Below the pieces are notes generated by a model. The model ran no database searches, was not told where the DNA came from, and saw nothing but the letters and a program-made list of their open reading frames with translations. Of a stretch of DNA of 64,000 bases, positions 31,300 through 41,656 are shown one piece after another. The DNA is from Bidens hawaiensis (Eukaryota > Streptophyta > Magnoliopsida > Asterales > Asteraceae): positions 1 to 64,000 of the forward strand of contig JAIQDT010007597.1 of the NCBI GenBank assembly GCA_021521415.1, written 5' to 3'. How positions within the stretch are numbered: the stretch's first letter is position 1; each line of letters starts with the position of its first letter. The translations under genes were made by a program, and so were the position numbers.

Positions 31300-33018
31300 G
31301 TATCTATGGAGAATCAATACTCAGAGATGCAGGGATAGTCTTCATCATCATCCCCTTCTTTAACTGCTCGCACGTCTTGATTGTTGAACTTGTTGTACGG
31401 CTTTGAGTTGTTATTCCTATATGAGGATCCTTTATTCTTTTCAGGGGATTCTTGTTTTGTCTGAGCCACCAATCTTTCTTGGATCCTTTTGTCATCTTCC
31501 ATCCGTATAAACCTTAGTGCTCTGTTACTTACTTCATCTAGAGACCTTCAAGGAGTCATCACAAGATCATCATAAAAGGGGGAGCCCCTCTGAAGTCCCA
31601 TCTTGAAGGCTTCAACAGCAGTAGCCATGTCACTATTAGGGATTTCTAGAGCTTCCCTGCCGAACCTCGTGACAAAATCCCTAAGGGATTCATCACTTGG
31701 TTGGATAACTCGGTATAAATCACTAGTTAACTTCTCAAATTTCCTACTATAGGAAAATTGACTGTTCAAAAAGTTAAATAAATGCGAAAAAGAAGTAACT
31801 GAGAAGGGAGGAAGACTTGGCAGCCATTTTAATGTTGATCATGTTAGTGTGGATCCGAAGCCTTTGCACAAACAGGCTTCTTTGAGTCTCTCAAGAATGG
31901 GATTGATCTCCATTCTTTCTCTGTATTGCGTCACATGCTCTTCAGGATCAGTGGTTCCGTCGTAAGTCTTCATGTTGGGGGGTTTGAAATCGCTTCGGGA
32001 TTTCAGCATCACAGATAGGTGGAGCAAATATGGATAACTAGTGGCTTCCCTCCGGTATCTCAGGAATTGGACGTATCACCCCGGGAACACTGGATATCAT
32101 ATCCTTGAGCTTCTGTATCTCCTTGGCCATAGCCTGGTTGATAACTATATTCTGCACAGAACCACAATTAGTATCTAAGGATATATGATCATACAAGTGA
32201 CCTCTTTTCTGGGTGAAGGTCGTCATCCCGGATGAGTAGTTGGGATAAGAAGAATATACGATAGGAGTTGGTCCTCCAGAAGCTATGGTCTGCAAGGGGG
32301 TTATATCTCCTTCATGGAGTTCGGAGCATCGTTGATGTTGTATTCCTGAGGATCCTTGATTCTGAAAGAAGGATCCTTGAGGTTGGGAATTATAAGATCC
32401 TTGGTGATATAACCCAGAGGATCCTGGTTGAAGGATGGATGATCCTTGCGGGAAAGTTGAGGATCCTTGAGCTAGTTGACCCATGGACCCCGGTTGAAGG
32501 ATAGATGATCCTTGCTGGAAGAATAAGGATCCTTGAGTTTGCTGACCCGTGGACCCATGTTGAAGGATAGATGATCCTGGCTGAAACAGTGAGGGTCCTT
32601 GAGTCTGTGGACCCATGGACCCCTGTTGAAGGATAGATGATCCTTGAGTAAACTGAACCATGGATCCTGTACTGGTGAAATCCAGCATCCTGGGTATCAG
32701 GGCAGTGTGATCCTCCGCTGGCATCTTATTCTTCTTGAGATCTTCTATCTCACGAAGGATCCTCTGGTTGCTCTTGTTCTGCTTCTCCATGTATGCTTTA
32801 ACCTGCGAAAACATAGATGAAACATCATTGTTTGTACTAACCACCGGCGTGGCAGCAGTGGTTCTTGAGCTCTGGAAGACTGGCAGCTGTGTTTTGCTTC
32901 CAGTAGCGGCAGGCCGTGGTGCTCCCGTGATTGGCGGAGGCATCGGCGGCAAAGTCCTTGATAAGAGAGGAACTGTAGACGGCATGGTTGATGAAGCATA
33001 GGTTGATTGAGAGGCCAT
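31300..33018 (-). pseudogene. gag of the minus-strand Tat element, with QGS repeats
   Basis: Gag starts at ATG 33016-33018 (MASQSTYASSTMP); the longer open frame upstream is only LTR read-through. A Pro/Ala-rich N-terminus (LPPMPPPITGAPRP) and a charged helix (KAYMEKQNKSNQRILREIEDL) precede about ten repeats of QGSS-LFQQGSSILQPGSMGQ type (about 32660-32330). The capsid core follows in broken frames: MKTYDGTTDPEEHVTQYRERM (32027-31839) and FEKLTSDLYRVIQPSDES, RDFVTRFGREALEI (31769-31548). A basic tail follows (31502-31314). The repeat codons spell GGATCC many times. Confidence 0.85.
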
Positions 33019-33082
33019 TGATAGTGATATGGGTATGAGAAGGTTGAAAATGAAAGGAATAATATGGATTATAGCACCAGTG

Positions 33083-33100
33083 GCCCCACGGTGGGCGCCA
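33083..33100 (-). other. Primer-binding site of the minus-strand Tat element
   Basis: Minus strand TGGCGCCCACCGTGGGGC begins three bases after the 5' LTR. It is not the tRNA-Met site used by the copia and gag-only elements. The other Tat element has TGGTGCCCACCGTGGGGC at the same place. I do not assign the tRNA with certainty. Confidence 0.8.
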
Positions 33101-33103
33101 AAT

Positions 33104-34022
33104 TGTTTTGGATAAAAATCAGCTAAGGATAACGTATCCAAATCTGTAAATGTGAGGTCTAGTGCTATGATATTAACAACGAATGTATGAACGAAATTGA
33201 GATGAACACAGCGATTTGTTGCGAGGAAAAACCCTTTGATCTTGTTTAGATCAAACGAAAAAAACCCCGGGTGATGACAATTGTCGATCAGCACTTTATT
33301 AATATCAAAAATGGATGTTACAAGGGTTGGAGATTATGATCAGAAGTACAATAGTTGCTATGTGTGTGTGTATGTTGCTGGAGAGAATTATGAGAGCTGC
33401 TAAAGTGTGTGTGGTCATAAGTGTGTAACCCTAGCTGATCACAATATCGTTATATACAAAAAATAACAATAACAAATGTCCTATTTTTAGGGCACTACTC
33501 CCACTAGCTTCATCCACGACTTTGACCACGTGTTTGACAAGTTTACTAGCGAGATATCCGATGGAATAAGTCTTGGAGCCGTTGCACTTGATGAATAATG
33601 ACCTTCATATAAGAAACAACCGTTAACAACACCAAGTACCGAGGATCCTTGATCCTGGCATAGCTCTAGAACTCTTCAGAAGGATAATTGATCCAGACAC
33701 ATCTTCAAGAAGAACATAGCCTCAGCACTCAGTTATTTGTGACTCAACAAGATGTCTTATAAATCCGCCATTATCCCCACTAAATGTGTTACAGCCATTT
33801 GACCATGTGCCATATCTTCTTAACTGCGAGTTAGTGGATAGACTGAGTCTTCTAACCGTTATACCTGCTATATACAAGACTACACATGAGAACAGCCATT
33901 AATTAGTAATAAGTACTGAGGATCCTTGGCCCTGATATGATCTGGAATACATGCTAAGGATAACTGATCCAGACATATGCTAGGATAACGTATCCACAGT
34001 GCCAAATTTCCGTGCCCTAACA
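33104..34022 (-). repeat. 5' LTR of the minus-strand Tat element
   Basis: Pairs with 22437-23354 and has the same ends (TGTTTTGGAT, CCCTAACA on the plus strand) and TATA position (33450-33456). It is followed by the ATAAA duplication at 34023-34027. Confidence 0.92.
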
Positions 34023-34027
34023 ATAAA

Positions 34028-34461
34028 ACCCAAATAAGATGGATCAGGCCCAAAAGAGGTTGCAGATCTGTTGACCGAAAACCCCAATGTTGACCGAGAA
34101 CTACAAATAGTTGACCGAGAACTAAAATAGTTGACCGAGAACTTAGGTCAGCCGAGAACTTTAAACCTTGACCGAGAACTCAAATCGTTGACTGAGAAGT
34201 CAGCAATTCAGCCGAGAACAGATAGTCTTGGCCGATAACACTTGTTTAATGCCGAGAACCCAGTTTTTACACCGAAAATCAATATGAACTGTAACAAACT
34301 TCCTAGAAAGTTGGGATTTGATTTGTTTCCAAACCAAAAGGTACATCTCTCTCTTCTCCGATAACTTGTTCACCGGAAATACAAAAAAAACCACCAATAA
34401 GATCTTGAATCCTTGATATCACAATAACGAGCCTGAATAGGTCTAAGGCTCTGATACCAAT
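34028..34461 (-). other. copia leader, distal piece, with GACCGAGAAC repeats
   Basis: This is the rest of the copia 5' leader. GACCGAGAAC and close variants (GCCGAGAAC, GACTGAGAA) recur about ten times between 34070 and 34260 with 10-20 bp spacing. The primer site follows at 34447-34459. Confidence 0.75.
34447..34459 (-). other. Primer-binding site of the copia element
   Basis: Minus strand TGGTATCAGAGCC, the classic site complementary to initiator tRNA-Met, two bases from the 5' LTR end. Confidence 0.88.
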
Positions 34462-34839
34462 TGTAAGGTCCAGGACGGATATTTCAATTATGATTTCAAC
34501 GTACCTAACTGTTGGTGTGGAAATCCAAAAGTAGACGATTCAAGAACAAGGATATGAACACGTAAAACTCAATGAATTGCTTCAAAACACACGTTATATT
34601 GAATGTCAGGTGCTTAAGCCACAATACAATACTTGCTCTCTATATAAAGAAGAATGACCAAAACCCCAAAACAAACGAACAATCCAAAACCCTATACATC
34701 ATGTTCTATATATAGGGTATTCAATATGCTAACCCAACAATAGCCCAAAAGCCCACCGAGATCCATAAGGATCTCGGTTTACATATGCAACCCAAAAACA
34801 ATATAAACTAACTACAAACCATCTAATCTAGGCCCAACA
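34462..34839 (-). repeat. 5' LTR of the copia element
   Basis: 378 bp from TGTAAGGTCC to GGCCCAACA on the plus strand; partner of 8448-8816. TATATATA at 34707-34714 is the predicted promoter box on the minus strand. ACTAC (34840-34844) follows as the target duplication. Confidence 0.9.
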
Positions 34840-35779
34840 ACTACCCATATCACGTTTCTAGTTTAATTATAACCCTCAATGAACGGGGGTCCGGGGGCAG
34901 CACCCCTGGCAGCAAGGTTCTAGGGGCGGCAGCCCCTAGCAGGGTCCAAGGGGCAGAGCCCCTGGCTGGGGTCTAGCTGCCAGGTCAGCTTCGCAAAATT
35001 TTATTTTCATTAACTGTTGTTAACAAAATTTCCATTAGAAAAATATTTTATTGTTATCTCATTAACCATTTATGAATCTTTCATCAATTAAAAAAGTTCA
35101 AGGGCTTCTATGTAAGTAAACCATTTATTCTAAGTCGAGGGACCTTTCTGTCATTCCTTAAATCTTAATTTATCCAGTTCCTTAGCGAAGGAGGCTCATT
35201 CGTTATTTCTTAACGAATTGAACCCTATAACGAATGTACTATTATAACGAATTGGCCTTTATAAAGAATTGATCTTTATAAAGAATGAGGGTTCATTCGT
35301 CATTTCCCCATAACGAATTGCTTCACGAATGTAGTTAATTTGTTATTCTTCCTTAACCTGGGCATAACGAATGGCTTCACATTCGTTATCTTTTCGTAAC
35401 GAATTATGGTTATTTTTTTGTAATGAATTAGGGTTAGGTCAGAGAATGTCAGAAACATTCTCTGACATGCTTAACCTCGTACGCCGCCTTTCCGGCATCG
35501 CCGTGCCGGAATAATGGGCGGTGGCCGGAAAAACGTATTTTCGCACTGTTTTTCAGCGTTTTTCGTCCCGTTCGATCCAGATCCAAGTTAGGGTGACCCC
35601 TAAGCTCGTATTTTGATCGGTTTATACCCGATTCCATCCGGGTCTCGTGACTTTAACTGTTTAGGGTTTCGGTTGATCGTTTCGCGACTAGATCTAGAGG
35701 GGTTGGATCCATATAATATTATAACCTTATTACCTCGGATCGATGCTCGGGTTCTCTTGGTTATTTCGGCTACAGAGAA

Positions 35780-35818
<39 letters not shown>

Positions 35819-36033
35819 AGTGTGTGTTTTTGATGATGTATGGAATGAGTGGGATGGATGGATTAATGAATGATTATTGTTTATATATTATGGGTCATGG
35901 GTTTAAGCCCTGGTCTTTCTTCCTTCCTTATTAACCCAAGTCCATTACCCATATTTATTTAACCCAACACAAGCCCAACTCATAACAATTAATATTATTA
36001 TTTTATTAACTGAACGGGAAACGAGATGTTACA
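34840..36033 (-). repeat. Outer solo LTR, fragment 3 (its 5' end)
   Basis: Starting at ACTAC it aligns with 13200-14387: TTTCTAGTTTAATTAT, the GC-rich block (34882-34971), AACGAATTG repeats (about 35180-35435), GTCAGAAACATTCTCTGACAT, and a GA run at 35786-35815. It ends GATGTTACA before the TTCAA duplication (36034-36038). Confidence 0.88.
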
Positions 36034-36038
36034 TTCAA

Positions 36039-37110
36039 GATAACCACTAGACTACCTAAAGCTTGGGAGTATGTGACACGTTTTTGATTTGGCATATAAG
36101 TTCAAATACTACGTTCGGATTTAAATCCTGGGAAAGGAATAACATCTTTCCTTTGATTCTGGAAATCGTTTTGCCAAGGTCCGAATCATAGTATCCCCCC
36201 CCCCCCTTCAGTTACTATGGAAATTCGTCACAACTTCCCATACATTAAGGAAGAATGGAAAAAAAATCGAGGAAATATTTAAGAAATTTCCTAAAAATTA
36301 CATAAAACTAGGATATTGAAAAAAAAAATTTGAGAATGAGGCATAGCTTTAGGGTAATGTGTGTGTACATCAGTTATATAATAATATATAATTAATTAAA
36401 CAAACTATGAGTAATCATATATAAACAAACATGGTAAAAACATAAACATGTATGGGACCCTAAGCATGCTATTAGTTCATTACATCTAACAACCTTTCTT
36501 ATAACCTAGATCTATACCAATATATCACACCACTACGGAGAAATATGCTGGGGACGCAACTGATTGCACAATAGCTCAAAAACAATATTAATAATGATGA
36601 CAATAACAAATTAATTTACTTCACAAATCAAAGTACACCACGTTACAAACAAAAGAAACAATGCATCATACAAATTAGCTTTATATTTTATAACCTAGAG
36701 AAAACTACATATCTTAACAAACATCCATATTTTCAACTAGCAAACATGTAACACACGTAAAAATAAAGTTTGATTAACATAAAGTTGAGTGAACAACACA
36801 CAAGTTTAAATATATTATTATATTGTAAAACAAAACAATTCGTATGTGAATATGAAAAATTACAACATTAATGATATATTATATTACCAGATAAAATAGA
36901 TGTGGACCCTTTCGGTCTAGCACAAAGCCCGTTGATTGGGGTAATGTATGCATACTAGATGAGGATGAGATGGCCCAACCGCCAAACAATAAAAATAAAC
37001 ACATAAGCATATCATTTTTGAGCAAATAATCCATAAACATATGATATCAAATTGTGGTTGATGAGATATAGATGTATATAAATAACTTTTGACAAATACG
37101 GTATGCATAT
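36039..37110. other. Unassigned AT-rich DNA
   Basis: No coding frame, RNA gene or repeat pair is visible. A poly-C tract of about 14 bases lies at 36196-36209. The last five bases CATAT (37106-37110) are the target duplication of the next element. Before the insertions it was continuous with 1-650 on one side and 47922 onward on the other. Confidence 0.6.
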
Positions 37111-37743
37111 TGTTAGGACTGATATTTCCCTGCTGAGGATATGTTATCCTTGAAGATGTGTCTGGATCAGTTATCCTCCTGAAGAGTTCCAGAGCCGTGT
37201 CAAGGATTGAGGATCCTCATAGGTTGGTATTATTAACAATTGTTTCACATGTGTAGGTTATTGTACAACAGGAGTAACGGCTTTGTGACTTGGTCTACCT
37301 TAATTTTCGCTACTGGAAATTACCAGCACGTGGTCAATGAACATTGGAGGAATAGTGGAATAGTGGCAGATAGTTAGGAATTTTTGTTGAATGTATTTTC
37401 TTTATAATTATCGAGATATGATCGATTAGGTCTCACTTGTACTCTCACACACACTAGAGCAGATTCAATAATTCTCTCTATCCACTAGCTTACTTTGTAA
37501 TATCGATCACAATCTCCAACCCATTTGTAACCTTTTTTGATATTAATAAAGTGGTGATCGACGAGTTGTCACCACCCGGGGTTTTTTTATTTTTATCTGA
37601 ACAAGGTCAGAAGGTTTTTCCTCGCAACAAATCACTATGTTCATTCCATTTTCGTTCATATAATTGTTATTGTCATCATAGCACTAGACCTCACATTGAC
37701 AGATTTGGATACATTATCCTTAGCTGATTTTTATCCAAAAACA
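37111..37743 (+). repeat. 5' LTR of the plus-strand Tat element
   Basis: 633 bp starting TGTTAGGACT and ending ATCCAAAAACA. The last 70 bp are almost the same as the end of the other Tat element's LTR (GATTTGGATAC, TTATCCTTAGCTGATTTT), while the middle differs and is shorter (633 against 919 bp). No strong TATA box is evident; TTTATAATTAT near 37400 is a candidate. Confidence 0.93.
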
Positions 37744-37746
37744 ATT

Positions 37747-37764
37747 TGGTGCCCACCGTGGGGC
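37747..37764 (+). other. Primer-binding site of the plus-strand Tat element
   Basis: TGGTGCCCACCGTGGGGC lies three bases after the LTR. It differs by one base from the site of the other Tat element (TGGCGCCC). Confidence 0.8.
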
Positions 37765-37828
37765 AATTGGTGCTATAATTCATATTATTCCTATCATTTT
37801 CAACCTTTTCATACCCATATAACTATCA

Positions 37829-39480
37829 ATGGCCTCTCAATAAACCTCTGCTTCATCAACCATGCCGTCTACGGTTCCTCTCTCATCAAGAACTTTGCCG
37901 CCGATGCCTCCGCCAATAACGGGAGCACCACGACCTGCCGCTTCCGGAAGCAAAACACAGCTGCCAGTCTTCCAGAGCTCAAGAACCACTGCTGCCACCC
38001 CGGTGGTTAGTACTAACAATGATGTTTCATCTATGTTTTCGTAGGTTAAAGCATACATGGAGCAGCAGAACAAGACCAACCAGAGGATCCTTCGTGAGAT
38101 AGAAGATCTCAAGAAGAATAAGAGGCCAGCGGAGGATCACACTCCCCTAATACCCAGGATACTGGATTTCACCAGTCCAGGATCCATGGCTTAGTTCACG
38201 CAAGGATCATCTATCCTTCAACAAGAGTCCATGGGTCAACAGACTCAAGGATCCTCAGTGTTTTAGCCAGGATCATCTATCCTTCAACAAGGGTCCATGG
38301 GTCAGCAAATTCAAGGATCCTCACTCTTCCAACAAGGATCACCTATCCTTCAACCGGTGTCCATGGGTCAACTAGCTCAAGGATCCTCAACTTTCCCACA
38401 AGGATCGTCCATCCTTCAACCAGGATCCTCTGGGTTATATCACCAAGGATCTTATAATTCCCAACCTCAAGGATCCTTCTATCAGAGTCAAGGATCCTCT
38501 GGAGTACAACAACAATGATCCTCCAAAGTCCATGAAGGAGATATAATCCCCATGCAGACCATATCTTCTGGAGGACCAACTCCTATCGCAGACTCCTCTT
38601 ACCCCAACTACTCATCCGGTATGCCAACCTTCACCCAGCAAAGAGGTAACTTGTATGATCCTATTTCCTTTAACGCTAACCGTGGTCCCATGCAGGATGC
38701 ATGTATCAACCAAGCTATGGCCAAGGAGCTACAGAAGCTCAAGGATATGATATCCAGTGTTCCCGGGGTGATACGACCAATCCCCGAGATACCTGAGGAA
38801 AGCCACAAGTTATCCAGATTTGCTCCACTTATCTGTGATGCTGAAATCCCGAAGCGATTCCAAACCCCTAACATGAAGACTTACGATGGAACCACTGATC
38901 CTGAACAACAATGTGGCACAATACAGAGAAAGGATGGAGGTCAACCCTATCCCGAGAGACTCAAGGAAGCTTGCTTATGCAAAGGCTTCGGATCCACACT
39001 CACAGGATCAACATTAAAATGGCTGCTAAGTCTTCCTCCCTTTTCAGTTACTTCTTTTTCACATTTAGTTAACTTGTTTAACAGCCAATTTTTCTGTAGT
39101 AGGAAATTTGAGAAGTTAACTAGTGATTTATACCGAGTTATCCAACCTAGTGATGAATCCCTTAGGGATTTTGTTACGAGGTTCGGCAAGGAAGCTCTAG
39201 AATCCCTAATCTTGACATGGCTACTACTGTTGAAGCATTCAAGATGGGAATTCAGAGGGTATCCCCCATTTATAATGATCTTGTGATGACTCCTTGCAGG
39301 TCTCTAGATGAAGTAAGAAACATGGCACTCAGATTCATACGGTTGGAAGATGACAAGAGGATCCAGGATCGTCTGGGGAATCAAACAAAACAAGATTCCT
39401 CTGAAAAGAAGCAAGGATTATCGTTCAAGAACAACAACTCGAAGCCCTACTCCAAATTCAACAATCAAAACATTTGAGCT
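37829..39480 (+). pseudogene. gag of the plus-strand Tat element, with QGS repeats
   Basis: The start codon at 37829-37831 (MASQ) aligns with the intact start of the related copy, but the fifth codon is TAA. After the Pro/Ala-rich N-terminus (LPPMPPPITGAPRPA) further stops occur at about 38043, 38192 and 38263, each TAG where the relative has CAG. The QGSS/ILQPGS repeat block (about 38190-38520) and the capsid core follow (MKTYDGTTDPE, FEKLTSDLYRVIQPSDES, DFVTRFGKEALE), then AFKMGIQRVSPIYNDLVMTP in another frame and a basic tail (KKQGLSFKNNNSKPYSKFN). It packaged element RNA; it is now broken. Confidence 0.87.
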
Positions 39481-40182
39481 GTTGAATAGGAGGATGATGA
39501 TGAGGACTACCCCAGCATTTCAGAATATTGTTTCTCTGTGGATACCCATGGCTTAATTTGTGCCATGAAGGATCTAGGAGAAAAAGCAAAGTGGCCCCGA
39601 AAGAATGAGAAGACAACCACCTTCAAAGACAAGTCTAAATGGTGTGCTTTCCATGAAGATTTTGGCCACATGACAGAAGAGTGCATTGGCTTAGAGAGGG
39701 AAATCAGATAGCTCCTGAGCAAAGGCCACTTCAAAGAGCTTTTGGGAAGGAAGAAATCCAAGATCCAGGATCCTGAAGATCTTCCACAGAAAGCAACACC
39801 ACCACCACCAGATGCTCAAGTAATCAACTTCCTGTCCAGACACTATGACATATTTCAAACTTCTTGCGCTGCAGAAGAATTCAAGCTGGACGAAGAAAGA
39901 AAACCACTCATCCCTACTACTCGAATAACTGATAAAAAAATCTTCTTTGATTCGAGTATACGGGATCCTCACCAGGATGACCTAGATGTGTGAATGGTCA
40001 ATTTCATCTCTGGAGGATCAGACATATGAAAAACTTCCTTCTCCACAGCAAAAAGGCTTGCCAAAGAGATCAAGCTGGATAACGGAGACCGACCAATAGT
40101 ATCTACCACCTTAACAACAGACAAAAGGATCTTCTGTGATGAGGAAGATAAATCAAGCATCCAGGATCCTCATCATGACGGT
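39481..40182 (+). pseudogene. Linker and start of the protease region, with duplicated segment
   Basis: Broken Pol linker carrying a zinc-like KWCAFHEDFGHMTEECI stretch (about 39640-39690), typical of the end of Tat Gag. A protein segment, TDKKIFFDSSI-RDPHQDDL (about 39920-39985), recurs diverged at about 40115-40180 as TDKRIFCDEED, IQDPHHDGL. This points to an ancestral tandem duplication of roughly 200 bp shared with the other Tat element. Confidence 0.65.
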
Positions 40183-40554
40183 TTGATTGTTACCTTGTTT
40201 ATTGCTAACCATTATGTACGCAGGATCCTTGTCAATGGTGGAAGCTCGGTCAACATCATCCAACATGATGTCCTTCAGAAGATGAACATCCCAGACTCAA
40301 AAATCATCCTGAGGACGTCGGTGTTAGTCGGCTTCAGTGGGGAAACCAAAAAGACATTGGGGGACATCACACTCCCAATATACATTGAAGGGTTAAACTC
40401 TTACAAAAAATTTTGTGTTATAGATAACCTTTCTTGTTACAATGTTATTTTAGGTCGGCCTTGGTTACATGGAAAGAAGGTGGTGGCTTCTACTTACCAC
40501 CAATTCATTAAACTCCCAACTCCTTGGGGAGTAGTGAGTATAGACGGTGACTAG
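40183..40554 (+). pseudogene. Aspartic protease of the plus-strand Tat element
   Basis: Open frame with LFIANHYVRRILVNGGSSVNII, LVGFSGETKKTLGDITLPI, and the C-terminal CYNVILGRPWLHG hydrophobic box typical of retroelement proteases. The residue before GGSS, normally the catalytic Asp, is Asn here and Glu in the other copy, so both are probably dead. A TAG ends the frame at 40552-40554 where the related copy has Gln. Confidence 0.85.
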
Positions 40555-40641
40555 GTGGAGGCCAAGACTTATTACTCTTTATCAATGAAGCTAACAGCCA
40601 AGCAAACTATAGCATAGCAACCACAGCAACATCCTAGGGAC

Positions 40642-41656
40642 GTGCTGGAAGCTCGAGAGAAGGACCTAAAGGAAGTATCCTTGGACCCCGAGGATCCAGA
40701 TGTGAAAGTGTTCCTAGGATCCAGTATCCCCAGCGGAATTGAGGAGGATATGATATCCTTCCTAAAACGAAGAAAATCCACATTTGCCGTTAAACATTCA
40801 GACATGACAGGTATTTCAAAGGAAGTAATCACTCATAAGCGCGGCCTTGATTTATCTATTAAACCCCGTCCATCAGAAGCGAAGGAAATTCGCCCCTGAA
40901 AGGAACAAGATCATACAAGAAGAAGTTGAAAAACTTCTTAAGGCCGGTATGATCAGACTGGTTAAGTATCCTCGATGGTTGGCTAGTGTGGTAGTTGTTT
41001 CTAAAAAGAATGGAAAGTGGAGGGTGTGTGTTGATTTTACCAATTTAAAAAAGTCATGCCCCAAGGATCCTTTTCCGTTACCATATATAGATTCCATGGT
41101 GGATGCGACGGCAGGACATGAAATGCTTACCTTCATGGATGCTTCCTCTGGATTTCAACAAATTCAGATGGAACCATCTGATCAAGTGGATACCGCATTC
41201 ATGACTCCTACCGGCATATATTGTTATATTGCTATGTCATTTGGACTAAGAAATGCAAGGGAAACATATCAAAGACAGGTCAACATGATGTTCAAGGATC
41301 AGTTGGGCAAAATCGTAGAAGTCTATATAGACAACATGGTGGTGAAGTCAAAGAAGGCTGAGCATCACCTCAGGGACCTTGAAGAAGCATTCAATATCCT
41401 TGACCAGTATAACATGAAACTGAATCCGTCAAAATGCTACTTCGGTGTTAAAGCTGGAAAGTTTCTAGGATACATGGTGACTAAAAGAGGAATTGAAGCA
41501 AGCCCAGAGCAGATTGAAGCCATTATCAACCTGAAGTCGCTTGCAAATGCTAAGGATGTCCAAAGGCTCATGGTCAGAATAACCGCCCTCAACAGATTCA
41601 TCTCAAGATCCTCCGAGAAGTGCAAAGATTTCTATGACATTATTAGAAAGAATTAG
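40642..41656 (+). pseudogene. Reverse transcriptase of the plus-strand Tat element
   Basis: The frame from 40847 carries the RT: FAPERNKIIQEEVEKLLKAG, KWRVCVDFTNLKKSCPKD, MLTFMDASSGFQQI, IYCYIAMSFGLRNA, then YIDNMVV at 41324-41335 and LNPSKCYFGVKAGKFLGYMV. The second Asp of the catalytic pair is Asn (GAC to AAC), which should abolish polymerase activity. A one-base shift separates 40642-40899 (linker, DPEDPDVKVFLGSSI) from the RT frame. A TAG replaces a Lys codon at 41654-41656. Confidence 0.9.

Larger units (their letters stand above)
22437..34022 (-). mobile_element. Tat-lineage Ty3/gypsy element, minus strand, deleted and interrupted
   Basis: LTRs 22437-23354 (918 bp) and 33104-34022 (919 bp) are flanked by a perfect ATAAA duplication (22432-22436, 34023-34027). 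The minus-strand order is 5' LTR, primer site, gag, protease, reverse transcriptase, RNase H, a second (archaeal-like) RNase H, integrase remnant, non-coding 3' region, 3' LTR. The second RNase H is the hallmark of the Tat lineage (Ogre/Retand relatives). It closely resembles the plus-strand element at 37111-47916 but has lost the integrase core and the antisense gene seen there. A solo LTR at 27268-30350 splits the protease region. It sits in the copia leader. Confidence 0.93.
8448..34839 (-). mobile_element. Ty1/copia element (possibly SIRE-like), carrying nested insertions
   Basis: The LTRs 8448-8816 and 34462-34839 share about 370 bp and are flanked by ATTAC and ACTAC; the uninterrupted relative at 12260-14387 reads ACTAC here, so the left copy has mutated. 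On the minus strand the order is 5' LTR, tRNA-Met primer site, leader, gag, protease, integrase, reverse transcriptase, RNase H, an extra ORF, polypurine tract, 3' LTR. Integrase before reverse transcriptase is diagnostic for Ty1/copia. The leader is split by the Tat element at 22437-34022 and the 3' part by the solo LTR at 12260-14387. The extra ORF after pol suggests the SIRE/Maximus lineage, although the LTRs are short for it. Every coding part carries stops or frameshifts. Confidence 0.9.
651..36033 (-). mobile_element. Solo LTR (Ty3/gypsy type), outer shell of the nest, split in three
   Basis: Read on the minus strand this LTR starts TGTAACATC (at 36033) and ends CCTTACA (at 651). TTCAA flanks it exactly at 646-650 and 36034-36038. 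No internal domain or second LTR lies between the pieces, so it is a solo LTR left by recombination between two LTRs. The pieces 651-778, 7541-8447 and 34840-36033 sum to about 2.2 kb once the inserts are removed, close to the 2128 bp of its relative at 12260-14387. Both share stretches with the LTRs of the gag-only element at 779-7540, so all three belong to one related group. That relation sets the strand. Being interrupted by everything else, it is the oldest layer of the nest. Confidence 0.88.

Noticed and set aside
32038..33294. A 418-codon frame starting inside the LTR of the minus-strand Tat element
   Set aside because: The first 90 or so codons are LTR and primer-site sequence. The real Gag start is the ATG at 33016-33018, supported by the same start in the other Tat element.
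651..36033. Reading the outer LTR pieces as two LTRs of one 35-kb element
   Set aside because: The pieces are consecutive, non-overlapping parts of one LTR, and each break is closed by a target duplication of an insert.
36196..36209. Poly-C tract as a gap or vector mark
   Set aside because: Similar tracts occur at 61205 and 63077; a homopolymer alone is no evidence of an artefact or function.
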